This document shows, piece by piece, positions 10,060 to 21,190 of a stretch of 64,000 nucleotides of DNA (position 1 is the first letter of the stretch; every line of letters begins with the position of its first letter). The translations under genes were made by a program, and so were the position numbers. Source of the DNA: Megaustenia siamemsis (lineage: Eukaryota > Mollusca > Gastropoda > Stylommatophora > Ariophantidae); the NCBI GenBank assembly GCA_032433765.1, contig JAVIAB010000073.1, positions 62,518,552-62,582,551 on the forward strand, in the 5' to 3' direction. Under the pieces are notes generated by a model that was not told the origin of the DNA, searched no databases, and saw only the letters and a program-made list of their open reading frames with translations.

Positions 10060-10670
10060 TGAAAGGAGAGAAATTGAATAGATAAACAACAATTGTCATG
10101 ACAGAAGATGTGAGAAAAGAAGAAATAAAGGCATCCGATCAATGGTCAATGTGTTATCAATGTGTTATTAATTGTTGAAATGTATAACACGCAGAAAAGT
10201 CTCTCAAGTTGGTCGTAAGGGACGAACGGAAGAAGCTGTTGAGAAAGAAAGGCAAACACATAAAGTTCAGTCTCTCAATAAATTCACGAGAGTGTATACA
10301 CGCACAAGTGTAAGTAGCAGGCACGCGCAAAGGTGGTTTCAAAGGTGGTCTCAAAAAGTTTACGACAAATGTGGTCTCACAGACGTCATCAAAAGGTCGT
10401 ACTTCATTAAAGTATTAAAATTCCAAAGAGTGTCATTCCTGTTGTATCCATTGCATTAACAAAGCTTTTCATGATCCCAAATTAATGTGCAAGGGCGGCA
10501 ACAAAGTCTTACTGGTGTTTACAAGTGCTGGGTGGTTATCATTCTCACTGCTAGGCTACAATGACTGCCTGATTGACAAATCATGTTTAATGTAGTGGTC
10601 ATTTATTGCGTGCCTAACGCACTCAAAGAGAAAGCAACAATACTTGATGTTATAGTTATTCAAAGGCCCC
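10060..10670. other. No gene seen
   Basis: Short ORFs only; no recognised domain or repeat. Confidence 0.4.
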
Positions 10671-10671
10671 A

Positions 10672-11050
10672 GTATCACTGCAAATGAATGGAAATCCATA
10701 ATTGCTCAACCGCCCGTGCCAGTGGAATCATCCGAATTAACAACTCATCGAATATCCAAACAAAGAAACGCAGCTGCAGTCACCTGCAAACACAGAACAC
10801 GTCACAAGACATAAGGCGTATTAGCACCGACAGTGAACGTAAACGAACTGTCCTTCGTCGTACGATATCATCATTCATCGTAAGCAATCGGAATATAGAA
10901 ACATCATCCGGATGAAACACACAGCTCACATTGTGCATAGAGCACTAATCTCAGTAGCTCCGACAACAAGCCGGACTTGGAATATAAGGAAACTGCAACA
11001 AGGAACCCTTACCAGACAGTGCCTCAACGGCTCCTTGCCGCCTATCCGCC
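10672..11050 (-). repeat. R1 repeat, - strand copy
   Basis: The inverted match to 2060-2480 includes AATTGCTCAACCGCCCGTGC, CACAAGACATAAGGCG, ATCATTCATCGTAAGCAATC and CAACAAGCCGGACTTGGAAT. Confidence 0.6.
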
Positions 11051-11800
11051 TAATTGACCGGAAGTCCTAGTGTAGGTGTATCCTTGTGTAGGTGTATACT
11101 TGGTGTATCCACCCTGAAGACCAGGCAAAAGAGCGACCACTTTTAAGTCACCGCAGAGTGGCCACAGATGCTGATCATAGTTTATACAACTAAATGAAAT
11201 AGTAGATTGCAAATAGAGGTATAACACCAACCCCTCTTTTTTTACATTCCGTTTCTCAATCCGAGGCCCCCCCCCTCCCACCCGAAATATTATCCTAACA
11301 TCCAGCCCATCCATGACACCCCTTTGCAGGGTATGTTAATTTCTTTACAATGAATACTTTTTTCCCGGGTCTGGAGCACTCCGTTTGCCTTGTCGTACCG
11401 ACAGTGGCCCCCGCCCCCATCCCCCCTCAACGGAGCCCAACAGCAGCGGGTCTGTGCTCATCGTTAATAGACCTTTGTATATCGTTGAATGCACCAACAT
11501 CGCACTGCAACGCTAAAAGTTAAGACACCTGCCAGTGGTTGACTCTCAGATCAGAGTTTTGTAATAAGAGCTGCTCGAAAAAATATTGCAGGGTGCATCT
11601 AGCCAGGCCTCGGAAAGGATCATGCACAAATCCCTGTCGAGGCTATTGAATGGGGGTGATAAAGCAACTCAATATTTGCCTATTTTGTGAATACAAGAAT
11701 GAACAGATTAAGTAATGACATCGTGAAATAAGGGCTGTGGAAAAGTAATTCAAGAGGCTGGCAGCCATTATATTTCCATTTAAACATTGATAGTTATGAG
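11051..11800. other. No gene seen; includes a C-rich stretch
   Basis: Contains C-rich runs near 11267 and 11400-11430. This segment precedes the polymerase start and may hold the Polinton end, but I could not identify terminal repeats. Confidence 0.35.
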
Positions 11801-11814
11801 TGTATATATACAAC

Positions 11815-12060
11815 ATGCCTACTGTTGTACAAATTAAAACCACAATGAGGCGATACGAGCTTCCTGTGTCAGGTGTCAAAGCGCTGCTCATACGGAGAAT
11901 TGCTGAGGCCTGCACAGCGGAGTTCAATAATAGAGCGCACCAAAATATTCTTAGAAGATGTGGAACAACGCGCGGCTGAGTTTAAGAGACTGAAGGAAGT
12001 GACTGGAGCTGTCCTGAGAGCCTTCATAATTTACAAGCGAGTTAAAAAAATAATCTAGCT
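11815..12060 (+). pseudogene. Polinton DNA polymerase B, N-terminal SAP-like segment
   Basis: An ATG at 11815 opens MPTVVQIKTTMRRYELPVSG, then VKALLIRRI. This matches the helix-extension-helix SAP signature (ELK..LR..GLPVSG.K..L..R) seen at the start of some Polinton polymerase-type proteins. The frame shifts near 11930, after which KIFLEDVEQRAAEFKRL and a basic end continue in another frame. It lies 180 bases upstream of clear polymerase sequence on the same strand, so I read it as the gene's start. It is broken and cannot be expressed as it stands. Confidence 0.5.
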
Positions 12061-12239
12061 CTAAGACCGCATAATCGGCTTAGATTTCGCAAACGTCACA
12101 TCACATCCCTGCTCTTGTGAGAGGGGAGGAGACGTCTGGCAGACGAATTGCTACCCTTTATCCTGATTCAGGAAGGGGGTATTTTTAAGGACTATGATGC
12201 AGAGGTTCCCATAGGCCATCCCACTGAAAAAAGATTCAC

Positions 12240-13010
12240 TAACGTTTTTAATAGCTATGGGTCATAGTGTCTTGGCCTTACTTGAAGATGAACTTCGTCG
12301 CTGGTCTGTTAAGTTTCAGCTGATTTTGAACTCTACTCGAAAAACGCGCTGGTGATGAATTAATCACGACTATCCATCACCCTCATTCAGCGATGAGATA
12401 TGTGCTAAATCCTGGAGATATTCAAGAGAAGCTCGACTAAGCCAGAGCGAAAATGATTTAAAGCTTTAAGTGTTTCATGTGAGAGGGATCAGGTTGGAAT
12501 TGTGTGCGCTGCATTAGCCTAGACCTAAAGAGTATCAGCCAATCCGCGGACAGAGCTATTTCAAGACACCAATGTACATCCCAACGAAAACAGTCATTAA
12601 TGTACAAAATGAGGACGATCGCTGTTTCGCGTGGGCCATACTTTCAGCACTTTATCCTGTAAAGTCCAACGATCATGCTAATAGATCATCCAGTTACCAA
12701 CCCCACCCCTGCGAGCTAGAATTCACGGGAATATAATTTCCGGTATTGATGAGCGATTGATATAAGTTTGAACGTCAAAACCCCGCTATATGACTCTATG
12801 TCTTTGCGGAGAGTGCTGGACCATACCCAAGATACGAGTCGAAGCAGGAAGGGGGCGTAAGATCGATCTCCTACTTCTGATCGACCCACGCAATGTAGAG
12901 AAGAACCATTGCGTCGAAACAAAGACTTGGGACGTCTCTGTTATAGGAGCCGCAAGTTCAAGGAACGCATGTATACATGTTGTAGGTGTCTCAACGTCTA
13001 TTGAACTTGG
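12240..13010 (+). pseudogene. Polinton DNA polymerase B, N-terminal region
   Basis: Across shifting frames this encodes conserved N-terminal motifs of the Polinton-type protein-primed polymerase: VLNPGDIQEKLD, a GSGW motif near 12492, DDRCFAWAILSALYP near 12612 and GRKIDLLLLIDPRNVEKNHC near 12855. At least five stops or frameshifts occur. Bases 12571-12996 recur at 17576-17984. The intact protein would copy the element's linear DNA. This copy is a fossil, and its downstream exonuclease and polymerase domains lie beyond several insertions. Confidence 0.72.
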
Positions 13011-13091
13011 GTTGGGCATGGAACTGGCTATCCTGCACTGTAAAAAGAAAAATTAAGCCGAAAAAACTTCACAAACATGGACAAGTCAGTC

Positions 13092-13432
13092 TGTCAGTCT
13101 GTTTGTCTGCGATCAGGACTCAGTCAGAGTAGGATCCCAGACTCTCACATGAAGTCAACTGTCAGGCTAAGTGTGTTGATCGCCCCCACAGACAGAACAT
13201 CACAGTTAGAGTCTGCCAAATCCACTCCGACTGAACACCCGTTAAAACGTTGCACTGTGTTCTGCGCCAGTGGCCCAGTGCATCCGATTTCAGCCAGCAT
13301 TTTATTCAGGTTTGCTTTCCTTAGCCTTTGATTGTCCCCAATCTTCCTGCAAGGCAGCAGATGATTTTTCTGTAGGGGGATTCTGCCCTTAGACGGTCGA
13401 CCTTCCCAGGTTTACGAGCACCGTCTGCCCGA
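13092..13432 (-). repeat. SINE2 copy
   Basis: This matches 20312-20598 closely: GTTAAAACGTTGCACTGTGT, then TCTGCGCCAGTGGCCCAGTG, and TTACGAGCACC..CTGCCC. Read on the - strand it starts GGGCAGACGGTGCTCGTAAA and ends in CTGATCGCAGA. In the other two copies that end runs into a (GA)n tail, so the - strand is the retroposon sense strand. Confidence 0.7.
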
Positions 13433-13700
13433 GTCACTAGAGGTGACTAACACAGCCATGCGACTTGTAATGTGAGGAAACTGCAACAAGGAACACTTTT
13501 CATGCATAGCTTTCAGTTGTTCCTGCCGCCTATTCCCATATACCGGTAAGTCACGTCCTCTTGAAAATGATGATCGTCGTAGCACTAGATGATGTTTGGC
13601 CATCGTTGATGACCCCAATTCCGATCATATAGACACGCAGTCAGTCGTCAAATTATCCCCGTCGCACATCAAAAAGCAGACCGTAAGATTTGCGCACGGT
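13433..13700 (-). repeat. R1 repeat, - strand copy
   Basis: Inverted match to R1: CTGCAACAAGGAACACTTTT, GAAAATGATGATCGTCG, CATCGTTGATGACCCCAATT and TCGTCAAATTATCCCCGTCG. Confidence 0.6.
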
Positions 13701-14295
13701 CGGTTTAGGGAACCATTACGATGACGTAGCGCACAAAAGTTTTGCCAACACTTAATCTCGTTCCATTTAGATTTCTGTGTGATTACTCTAGTGTAAGCAG
13801 CCTACGACGAACAAAACACGAAGCAAATTCCCCAAAGAGACAAAACTGCGGCTGACGAAGTAGTTTACATTAATGTGTACATGGAAATAACTTGCGTCAA
13901 AGAATACCATCAACGGTCATGAACAGCACCAATGTGTGACGTAAAGCGCAGATCAAGTCTAGACGGTGGAAGGTCTCACTCACAACACTTGAGTCGTCAA
14001 AAACGGACTGTTGTCGGCCTACAACCTCACTTTATCAGCACAGATGTATCAAGCATATCATCATTTTGACTTTAACGCAGAAAAGTACAAAGAAGATCCG
14101 AAATTAATCAGACCCTGGGTGCATTTTCTGCAGCGATTGAGAGGACGTGGACTAGATCCGCCATCTTGTAGACGGAAGTGGACGAGTCAAAGAAAAGAGT
14201 AAAAATAAATCCGACATCCAGGAAAGATAAAGGCTCACTGTCTAAGAGATGTATGGCGCAATCCGGAGAAAGCTGTAAGGAGTCATGGTTGCCGA
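13701..14295. other. No gene seen
   Basis: Mixed-composition sequence between R1 and LINE-A. It may include the LINE-A 5' leader; no domain or promoter is recognisable. Confidence 0.4.
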
Positions 14296-14389
14296 CTCAC
14301 CTATTGTCTACCAGGAAATCCTCCAGAACTGACACCTGGAATGTCGTACCCTAAACGAACAAGGAAAAGCCGCACAGGTAGCAGCAGAA

Positions 14390-15079
14390 ATGAGAAATTA
14401 CAAGATAGATATTCTAGGAATGTGCGAAACAAGATGGCTAGGAACGGAAAAGATAAAACTAAATAAAGGAGGGATGATTTTATCATCAGGACACCAGGAA
14501 TCTGGAGCACAACATAGTGAAGGGGTAGCTATAATGTTATCAAGGAATGCACAGAAGACACTGATAGAATGGGAAGTACAAGGGCCAAGACTAATTAGAT
14601 CAACATTTAAAACAATAAAAAATAAAATAAAAATACACATTATACAATACTACGCACCAACCAATGATAAGGATGATTTAGTTAAAGATGAATTCTATAA
14701 ACAGTTGCAATGTCAGATGGATGAAAGACAAGCCAATGATATTATAATATTGATGGGAGATCTAAATGCAAAAGTAGGATCGGACAACAGAGGCTTCGAA
14801 TAGATTATAGGAAAACATGGACTTGGAAATATAAACGAGAATGGAGAGATATTCGTGAACTTCTGTGTTCTTAATAAAATGAGCCTAGAAAGAACAATAT
14901 TCCAACATAAAAGAATACATAAAACTACATGGGTGTCACCAGATCATAGAACGGAGAATGAAATTGACCACATATGTATTAATAATAAGTTTAAGTCTTC
15001 CTTACAGGATGCAAAAGTATATAGAGGAACAGATGTGGCTTCAGATCATCTGCTAGCCAAACTTAAACTTAAACTATAA
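14390..15079 (+). pseudogene. LINE-A endonuclease domain (APE type)
   Basis: Two adjoining frames encode an apurinic-type endonuclease, which nicks the target to prime reverse transcription. Landmarks are KIDILGMCETRWLG, the IIQYYAPTND motif, the DLNAKVGSDN catalytic loop (ILMGDLNAKVG) and TWVSPDHRTENEIDHI. The C-terminal ASDH motif is also present. A stop at 14802 (FE*) and a shift near 15058 break it. Confidence 0.8.
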
Positions 15080-15413
15080 AGATATACTACAACGAATAGG
15101 ATAGAAAGTATTTCAATGTAGGGTTTCTTAAAGAACAAGGAATAAAAGACACATTTTGCAGCCACAATATCAAACAAATACCAAGTCCTACAAAAACTAG
15201 AAAGTACAGTAAATATAGAAGATCATTGGAAACAGGTAAAGGATATATGGAATGAGACATGCGAAGAAACGCTGGGTAAAAGAGAACACCAGAATAAGGT
15301 ATGGAAGACAGCTGACACCCTTGATAACATTTAAGAAAGAAAAAATAAAAAAGTAGACATAAATAAAAGCAAAAAAAAGTAATAAAGCCAAGGCACAGGA
15401 AGCTTACAGAGAG

Positions 15414-16730
15414 GTGAACAAAGAAGTAAGATGTATTAAAAGGGATAAGATGAAATATATAGATGAACTAGCTAAAGAGGCAGAAGAAGCAGCAAATAAA
15501 GGGAATATAAAAGAAATGTACAACAGCACAAATAAATTAAATGGTAAATACAAACAGATCAATACCTTTATTAAAGATAAAAAAGGAAATCTGCTTAGTA
15601 ATATAAGAAAACAAATGGAGAGATGGAAAGAGCACTTTGGAGAACTTTTCAACAGACCCGGCTCAAATAACCCTCCAGATATACTACCAGCAGAAGAAGA
15701 GTTACACGTTAACTGTGAAAAACCAAACAATAAAGAAATAATGAAAGCCATCAAGCTTTTAAAAAATGGTAAAGCCACAGGGCCTGATGAAATTCCTTCG
15801 GGAGCCATCAAAGCAGATACTAACACCTCTACTAAGATGTTACATAATGTACTAGATAATATTTGGGAGAGGGAAGAAATAACTAAAGACTGGAAATAAG
15901 ATTATATGATCAAACTACCAAAGAAAGGAAGTTTACAGGAGTGCACAAAATATAGGGGAATTATGCTACTATCAGTGCCAGGAAAAATATTAGGCAGAAT
16001 CATTCTGGAGAGACTAAAAGAGGCTATAGAGAAACACTTGAGAGATGAACAAGCAGGTTTTAGGAAGAACAGATCATGTGCTGATCAAATAACCACCCTA
16101 CGTATAATAGTTGAATAAAGTTTAGAACCACAGTCCCCACTTTATATTGGATTAATAGATTATGAAAAGTCATTTGATAATTTAGACAGAGGAATCCTTT
16201 GGAAATTGCTGAGTCATTACGGAATACCCACAGTTTTTTAAACTGATTAGAACAATGTATGAAATGTAGTATGGTGCATGAAGGGCAGCTTGCAGAAGTA
16301 TTTGAAGAAAAGGAGTAAGGCAGGGGTGCCTTTTATCTCCATTTCTCTTTCTACTGTCCACAAGATTATGAACATAACTCGAAACAACAGAATCCAGTGG
16401 TCACTGACCAAGCAACTTGATGATTTAGACTTTGCTGATGATATAGCTCTCCTATCACACAGCCATCAACAGATGCAAGATAAAATGAGCATACTTGATG
16501 AGAAATCAGAACAGATGGGACTGAAAATAAATAGAGATAAGACTAGAATTATGAGAATTAATGCAGTTAGCAATAACCAAATAACAATAGGAGAAATACC
16601 TCTACTAGATGTACAATTTTACATATATATGGGCAGTAATATAGACAAAGAGGGAAGAACTGAAAATGATACCAAAATAAGGATATCAAAAGCAAGAGGA
16701 GCATTTGTTGCACTGGGAAATAAATTGTAG
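15414..16730 (+). pseudogene. LINE-A reverse transcriptase, broken
   Basis: Three frames together give an RT: LLKNGKATGPDEIPSGAIK, RGIMLLSVPGKILGRIILER, DEQAGFRKNRSCADQITTLR, and the catalytic block LDDLDFADDIALLSHSHQQM (FADD). Breaks occur at the stop near 15898, the stop at 16118 and the segment 16120-16380. The DYEKSFD and RQG motifs are damaged there. It cannot make active enzyme. Confidence 0.82.
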
Positions 16731-16894
16731 TCCAAAGAAATTAGGTTAAATACTAAAATAAAAAATTGTCAACTCCAATGTTAAGTCATTCTTATTTCCC
16801 AGTCTGGCTGTGAAACATGGGGAACAACTATAATGGCAATCATGAAGATACAGACTTTCATTAATGGATGCTTACGCAGATCCTCATCGTAAAG

Positions 16895-17170
16895 GCTCAT
16901 CGTAAATCCCTAGACCGGCCGCACGCTAATGTTACGGTCTGCTGTTTGATGTGCGACGAGGATAATCTGACGACTAACTGTGTGTTTATATGTTCGGATT
17001 TGGAGTCAACAACGATGGCCTAACATCATCAAGCGCTATGCATTTTTAAAGAAATATGACGATCATCACTTTCGGGAGGACGTGAACTTCTGGTATATGG
17101 TGGATAGGCGGCAGGAACCATTGCTGGCTATGAATGAAAAGTGTTCCTTATTGCAGTTTCCTGATATTCC
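16895..17170 (+). repeat. R1 repeat inside LINE-A
   Basis: Direct match to R1: TGACGATCATCACTTTCGGG, GGTGGATAGGCGGCAGGAAC, GTTTCCTGATATTCCAAGTCC. It ends against a SINE at 17171. Confidence 0.6.
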
Positions 17171-17350
17171 AAGTCCATGGGGGACTGGTTGGTCTTGAGG
17201 CAAGACGCCGGCCTCGGGACAGACAGGTTGTGGGTTCAAATCTCGGCTACACCAGTTGGGATTTTTATTTATGATTTCTCTCTGCGACAACCACCCGTGG
17301 TCTCAGCAGCGAGGCCCGGCTTGAAACGTCAGTTACTCATTGACGGAAAA
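17171..17350 (+). repeat. tRNA-like SINE inside LINE-A
   Basis: The segment begins GGGGGACTGGTTGGTCTTGA and holds a good B box (GGGTTCAAATCTCGG). The GGGATTTTTATTT body is shared with the repeats at 8226 and 8731. The A-box region is weak. It ends in TGACGGAAAAAAAAC. Confidence 0.55.
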
Positions 17351-17575
17351 AAAACATGAGTACCTCCAAAATCTGAGTTATCTGCCTGTGTGGCGAGGGA
17401 GGGAACCCTGTGCAGACGGTTGCCAGGGAAAAATGGATTAACACGCAAAATTTAGTTCTTAGTTTCTAGGGACTTCGTCAGAGTTGAAAGCTGGCGAACG
17501 CAACAACAACAAGAACAACTTGGAAAGTGTTTGTTAAAGACATATGCTCCACAGGGAGCTGAAAGGTAGAAGAAG

Positions 17576-18369
17576 AATGTACATCCTAACGAAGACAGTC
17601 ATTAATGTACACAATTAGGACGGTCGCTGCTTCGCACGGGCCATACCTTTAGCACTTTATCCTGTATGGTCCAAGGATCATGCTAATAGACCATCCAGTT
17701 ACTAACCCCACCCCGGCGAGCTAGATTTCACGGGAATATAATTTCCGGTATTGATGAGCGATGAGTACTGGGCCATACCCAAGATACTAGTCGAAGCAGG
17801 AAGGGGGCGTAAGATTGATCTCCTACTTCTGATCGACCGACGCAATGTAGAGAAGAACCACTACGTCTGGATCAAAGACTTGAGACGTATCTGTTATAGG
17901 AGCCGCAAGTTCAAGGAATGCATGTCGTTGGTGTCTCAACGTCTACTCGAGCGAAGCCCCGCTAAAGGCCCACATACTAGACTTCAAGGGCATCGGTGAC
18001 AAACCCCCAGAGAACAAAGATGCCGGAAAAGCCAGGTGATATAAAGAGAAAACACGAAGCTATCCTTCAGTTCACAAGCCACCACAGGCAGCTGCGGGTG
18101 CCATATGACATATACCCCGACTTCGAAAGCCTAGACACCATCGTTGAAGGCTGTGCAAACAACCCGGGAAAAGATGGTAACAGACAAATATCAAAGTTGC
18201 CCTCATGCAGCTATTACTGTCCATTGCGTTGGCCAAGTCAAGTGTGGTCCACTACACCTTAGTGGGTATCCTGTGGTGCACACTTTTACGAAAGCTTCCG
18301 TGCCGAACTGGAGGAAATTAACAATGGATTCCAAAACCCGGCCCAGATTGAGATGACATATGCTGACTG
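17576..18369 (+). pseudogene. Polinton DNA polymerase B, duplicated N-terminal segment and start of exonuclease domain
   Basis: Bases 17576-17984 repeat 12571-12996 with about 10 percent difference and encode GRKIDLLLLIDRRNVEKNHY. The sequence then runs on past the duplicated part: KPGDIKRKHEAILQFTSHHR, RQLRVPYDIYPDFESLDTI, and SCSYYC. The last resembles the start of the 3'-5' exonuclease domain (YADFE-like, here YPDFE). It stops at the LTR element at 18370 and resumes at 22228. Confidence 0.72.
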
Positions 18370-19288
18370 TGTAACAGAAGTGGTGTTTTGATGTATCAAT
18401 ATCAAATGTCTTAGACGAGATGCTCTTTACGCATCTATATCAGCTGGTAGTATTTTTAATTTCGCCTCGTCGCTTTGGCTAGTCGTCCCTTGCACCATCA
18501 GCCCCCCCCCCCCCCCCCCCCCCGTATTATCACGATGACAGGGGTAGCGTTGCTTCGGAACGGCCTTCGACCAGCTGACCACTTCCGTGCTCGGTCGTCT
18601 AACTCGTGCCTTGATTTCTTGTAGCTTCCTGCTGACCGGTCATAAATGAATGAACATTTTTAATTTGGGGAGCTGACACAGGTTACCGTGTTCCTGTGAT
18701 CTTAGTACTCTTGTCGATTATTCTCTGTTGTGCCGCGACAATGAAAGACTGTTTAATGTTCTCCTCGAAGTTCGGTTACCCTAGGCGTGATCTGAAACTG
18801 TGGAACACACAACAAGACTTCACTTGTAATATAAACCGGCTTTATTACAGCACATAGTCCTGGGCGCCGAACTTCAACATTTTACACAATATACTGACCA
18901 CACTGACTGGACTTATGGTCACACACACACACGCACGTTGCCCAGCAGCAATGTTACTCGCCGCTGGGCTCTAGGTTTAAACACGTGACTACCTAACCTA
19001 ATGTGAACTGTTCCCCATTGAACAGCTCACTGCTTATAATTTATCGTCTATCACTTTTACTGTTTCAATGTTAACTTCAACTAATTGAAACTAGTTAAAT
19101 CTTAAACTTCGGAGTCTAAGCTATTCTCGCTCTTGCCATACCTAGACGTGAGTCCTCTCGAAAAAACTCTCGATTCGTTGTGTTTTGTCTTTAAATATGG
19201 ATCTTCTCCTCCAATGAACAATCACTTCCTCTAATTTCCATCCAATCTACTTAATCTACGCGTCTAGTTTCGCGTCTCCTAACTCACA
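18370..19288 (-). repeat. 3' LTR of gag-only LTR retrotransposon
   Basis: A 919-base direct repeat of 21191-22227. On the + strand it starts TGTAACAG and ends ACTCACA, so the LTR has TG...CA ends on either strand. It contains a poly-C run (18500-18523). The internal gag lies on the - strand, so this is the downstream LTR. Differences from the other LTR include a missing internal duplication of about 115 bases. Confidence 0.85.
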
Positions 19289-19299
19289 TTACAATCCTT

Positions 19300-19940
19300 T
19301 GTTCCTCAGGCCTTATATAAATATTGTTATCAACATTGTATTGACCTTTTCGTTCTCTACTCCTTGCCCAAATCCTTGTTTCGCCAATTCTAATAATTTC
19401 TCCCCATACTCTTGCACTGATTCATTTTGCTGTTGTTGTATCGCTCTGAGGCTCATTAGTGCATGCTGTGCATCCTTATATTTTGCATATCGTTGCGTTA
19501 AATATGCTTTAAATCCTTCGCAAATTTCACCTTTTACCTCATTTATTCTTCTTCTAATGAAACATCTCTACTCTTCCTTGGCTAGTTAACAATGCTACTT
19601 CTTTCAACTCCGCTTGGGTTATGTTACTAATCCTCTGCCACTTTTCGATATCACTTATCCATATTTCAAAATGATTTACTTCTCCAGTAAATATTGGTAT
19701 TCGTCTTACTATCTCTTGCATCTGTATGCCCTCTCCTAACTTTTGTACTGCCTCACCTAACTTATTCATTGTCTGCCATACGTACTCTTCTTGACTTCTT
19801 TCCATCTTAATTTTTTTTAAAATTGTTACTTCTACTTTATTCCCTATACTACTTTTCCTATCTTTCTCGTACTGTGTTATTTTAATTTTCAGCAAATTAA
19901 TTATCACCAAAATAATCTCTTTAAAATGTTCAAATGTCAC
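19300..19940 (-). CDS. Gag-like protein of LTR element
   Basis: The - strand encodes a Gag-type protein that would form the retrotransposon particle. It includes a basic/coiled N-terminal part (KIKMERSQEEYVWQTMNKLG), then RRIPIFTGEVNHFEIWISDI, EKWQRISNITQAELKEVALL, and after a frame slip near 19560 RYAKYKDAQHALMSLRAIQQ and NESVQEYGEKLLELAKQGF. The order 'PxFTG..F..W....' followed by 'QxxxESVxEYxxKLxxLAxxxF' matches retroviral/LTR Gag capsid regions. No zinc knuckle is visible. With no pol present, it would depend on a partner element. The frame is broken once, so it may not be functional. Confidence 0.65.
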
Positions 19941-20282
19941 AATTTATAATGTCACTCTCTCATCCTCTCATAATTCGTCACTCCTTGTTTTTAATGTTAC
20001 ACGTGTCCTTGTTTAATGTCCCTTGCTAAAGTCTACTTCCCTTTCCTTCCAATCCTCCCCAATCCTATCACAACTTGGCTCCAATTGCCATTGTATCAAG
20101 GACACGTCTAATATTTTACATTATCTCCCTTGATGATTCCACTGACACAACAATTCTAATTAATGTAGTACACAATATACTAATTAAATTTTACTACTAA
20201 CTTAAAATTTCATTAATTTACCTGTGGAGAAACAAAATCATGTAGCATCCTAAACACAACTGTCTAATTCTCTCTCATTCTC

Positions 20283-20284
<2 letters not shown>
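19941..20284. other. LTR element internal non-coding part
   Basis: C- and T-rich + strand sequence between gag and SINE2; no ORF of note. Confidence 0.45.
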
Positions 20285-20316
<32 letters not shown>

Positions 20317-20598
20317 GATCAGGACTCAATCAGAGTAGGACTCCAGACTCTCACACGAAGACTGCTGTCTGTTTAAGCCTGTTAGATCGACACCGCTTGA
20401 ATACCTGTTAAAACGTTGCACTGTGTTCTGCGCCAGTGGCCCAGTGCATCCGATTTCAGCCAACATTTTGTTCAGGTTTGCTTTCCTTAGCCTTTGATTG
20501 TCCCAAATCTTCCTGCAAGGCAGCAGATGATCTTTTCTGTAGGTGGATTCTGCCCTTAGATGGTCGGCCCTCCCAGGTTTACGAGCACCATCTGCCCT
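20285..20598 (-). repeat. SINE2 copy with GA tail
   Basis: On the - strand this starts GGGCAGATGGTGCTCGTAAA and ends GATTGAGTCCTGATCGC followed by (GA)n (seen as CT at 20285-20315). It is the best-bounded copy of a family also at 13092 and 60110. I see no clear tRNA head. Confidence 0.7.
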
Positions 20599-20599
20599 A

Positions 20600-21190
20600 A
20601 TTAATAATAATTTATTTACTTATTCACTTATTCACTACACAACTAACTAATGTACGCACTGTCTACTATAGTTCCTTGGAAATTACTCCTTATAAAATTC
20701 CTGTATAAAAAATCACTACACTGCACTGTATTGTCTTATACAACACTTTGTATTTAAATGTTACAATTCCTTGAATCACACACTGTCTATCAATCGGCTT
20801 TTCTACATATTGTTCAAAATGTATTGCATTTCTCACCTTGTCTGTAGCTCTATTATTTCTTGACAATCTCCTTGCTTATCAGCCGCTGGAACTTTCTGTG
20901 AGGTTGCTTGCTTTGTCCATCTGCAGTTGCTTGTGAGGTTGTTTGCTTGCTCGTCTGTCCTTGCTTGTGAGGTTGTTTGCTTTCTCAACTGCCCTTGCCT
21001 GTGAGGTTTTTTGCTTTCTCGTCTGCCCTTGCTTCAACTTGACTGACTGATTGCCACTATTTGATGATATGAAATAACGTGCTTCACTTGTTTCCGTTGT
21101 CTTCTGACGATACTTAATGACTGGCAATACTATGTCCCAACAGTTTGTTTTTCTCTTGATCTACTCAGTTAGCGCCTGGTCACGCGCCAA
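20600..21190 (-). other. LTR element 5' internal region, Gln/Lys-rich frame
   Basis: A short - strand frame (20879-21127) has repeated KQKTSQARAVEKANNLTS-like words and a Q/K/S-rich composition. It may be the N-terminal part of Gag or low-complexity coding. The 3' flank has the possible primer-binding site at 21173-21190. Confidence 0.35.

Larger units (their letters stand above)
14300..17573 (+). mobile_element. LINE-A copy 1, decayed and interrupted
   Basis: This non-LTR retrotransposon reads APE-type endonuclease, then reverse transcriptase, then a 3' end matching copy 2 (23137-25703, -). Bases 16895-17490 hold an R1 copy and a tRNA-like SINE in place of the C-terminal coding part. The terminal 80 bases (AACTTGGAAAGTGTTTGTTA to GGTAGAAGAAGAA) are the same as the copy 2 end. 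It abuts the duplicated polymerase segment at 17576. No clear TSD was found. Confidence 0.75.

Noticed and set aside
11643..11927. 94-codon - strand ORF at the polymerase start
   Set aside because: It is antisense to the SAP-like start, which is better supported by a conserved motif.
14398..14640. - strand ORFs over LINE genes as separate genes
   Set aside because: They mirror coding frames of RT and endonuclease; low-complexity Leu/Ser/Phe content is typical of antisense frames.
18498..18524. Poly-C run as a biological signal
   Set aside because: The matching position in the other LTR is a short mixed C run; long homopolymers here are likely slippage or assembly noise.
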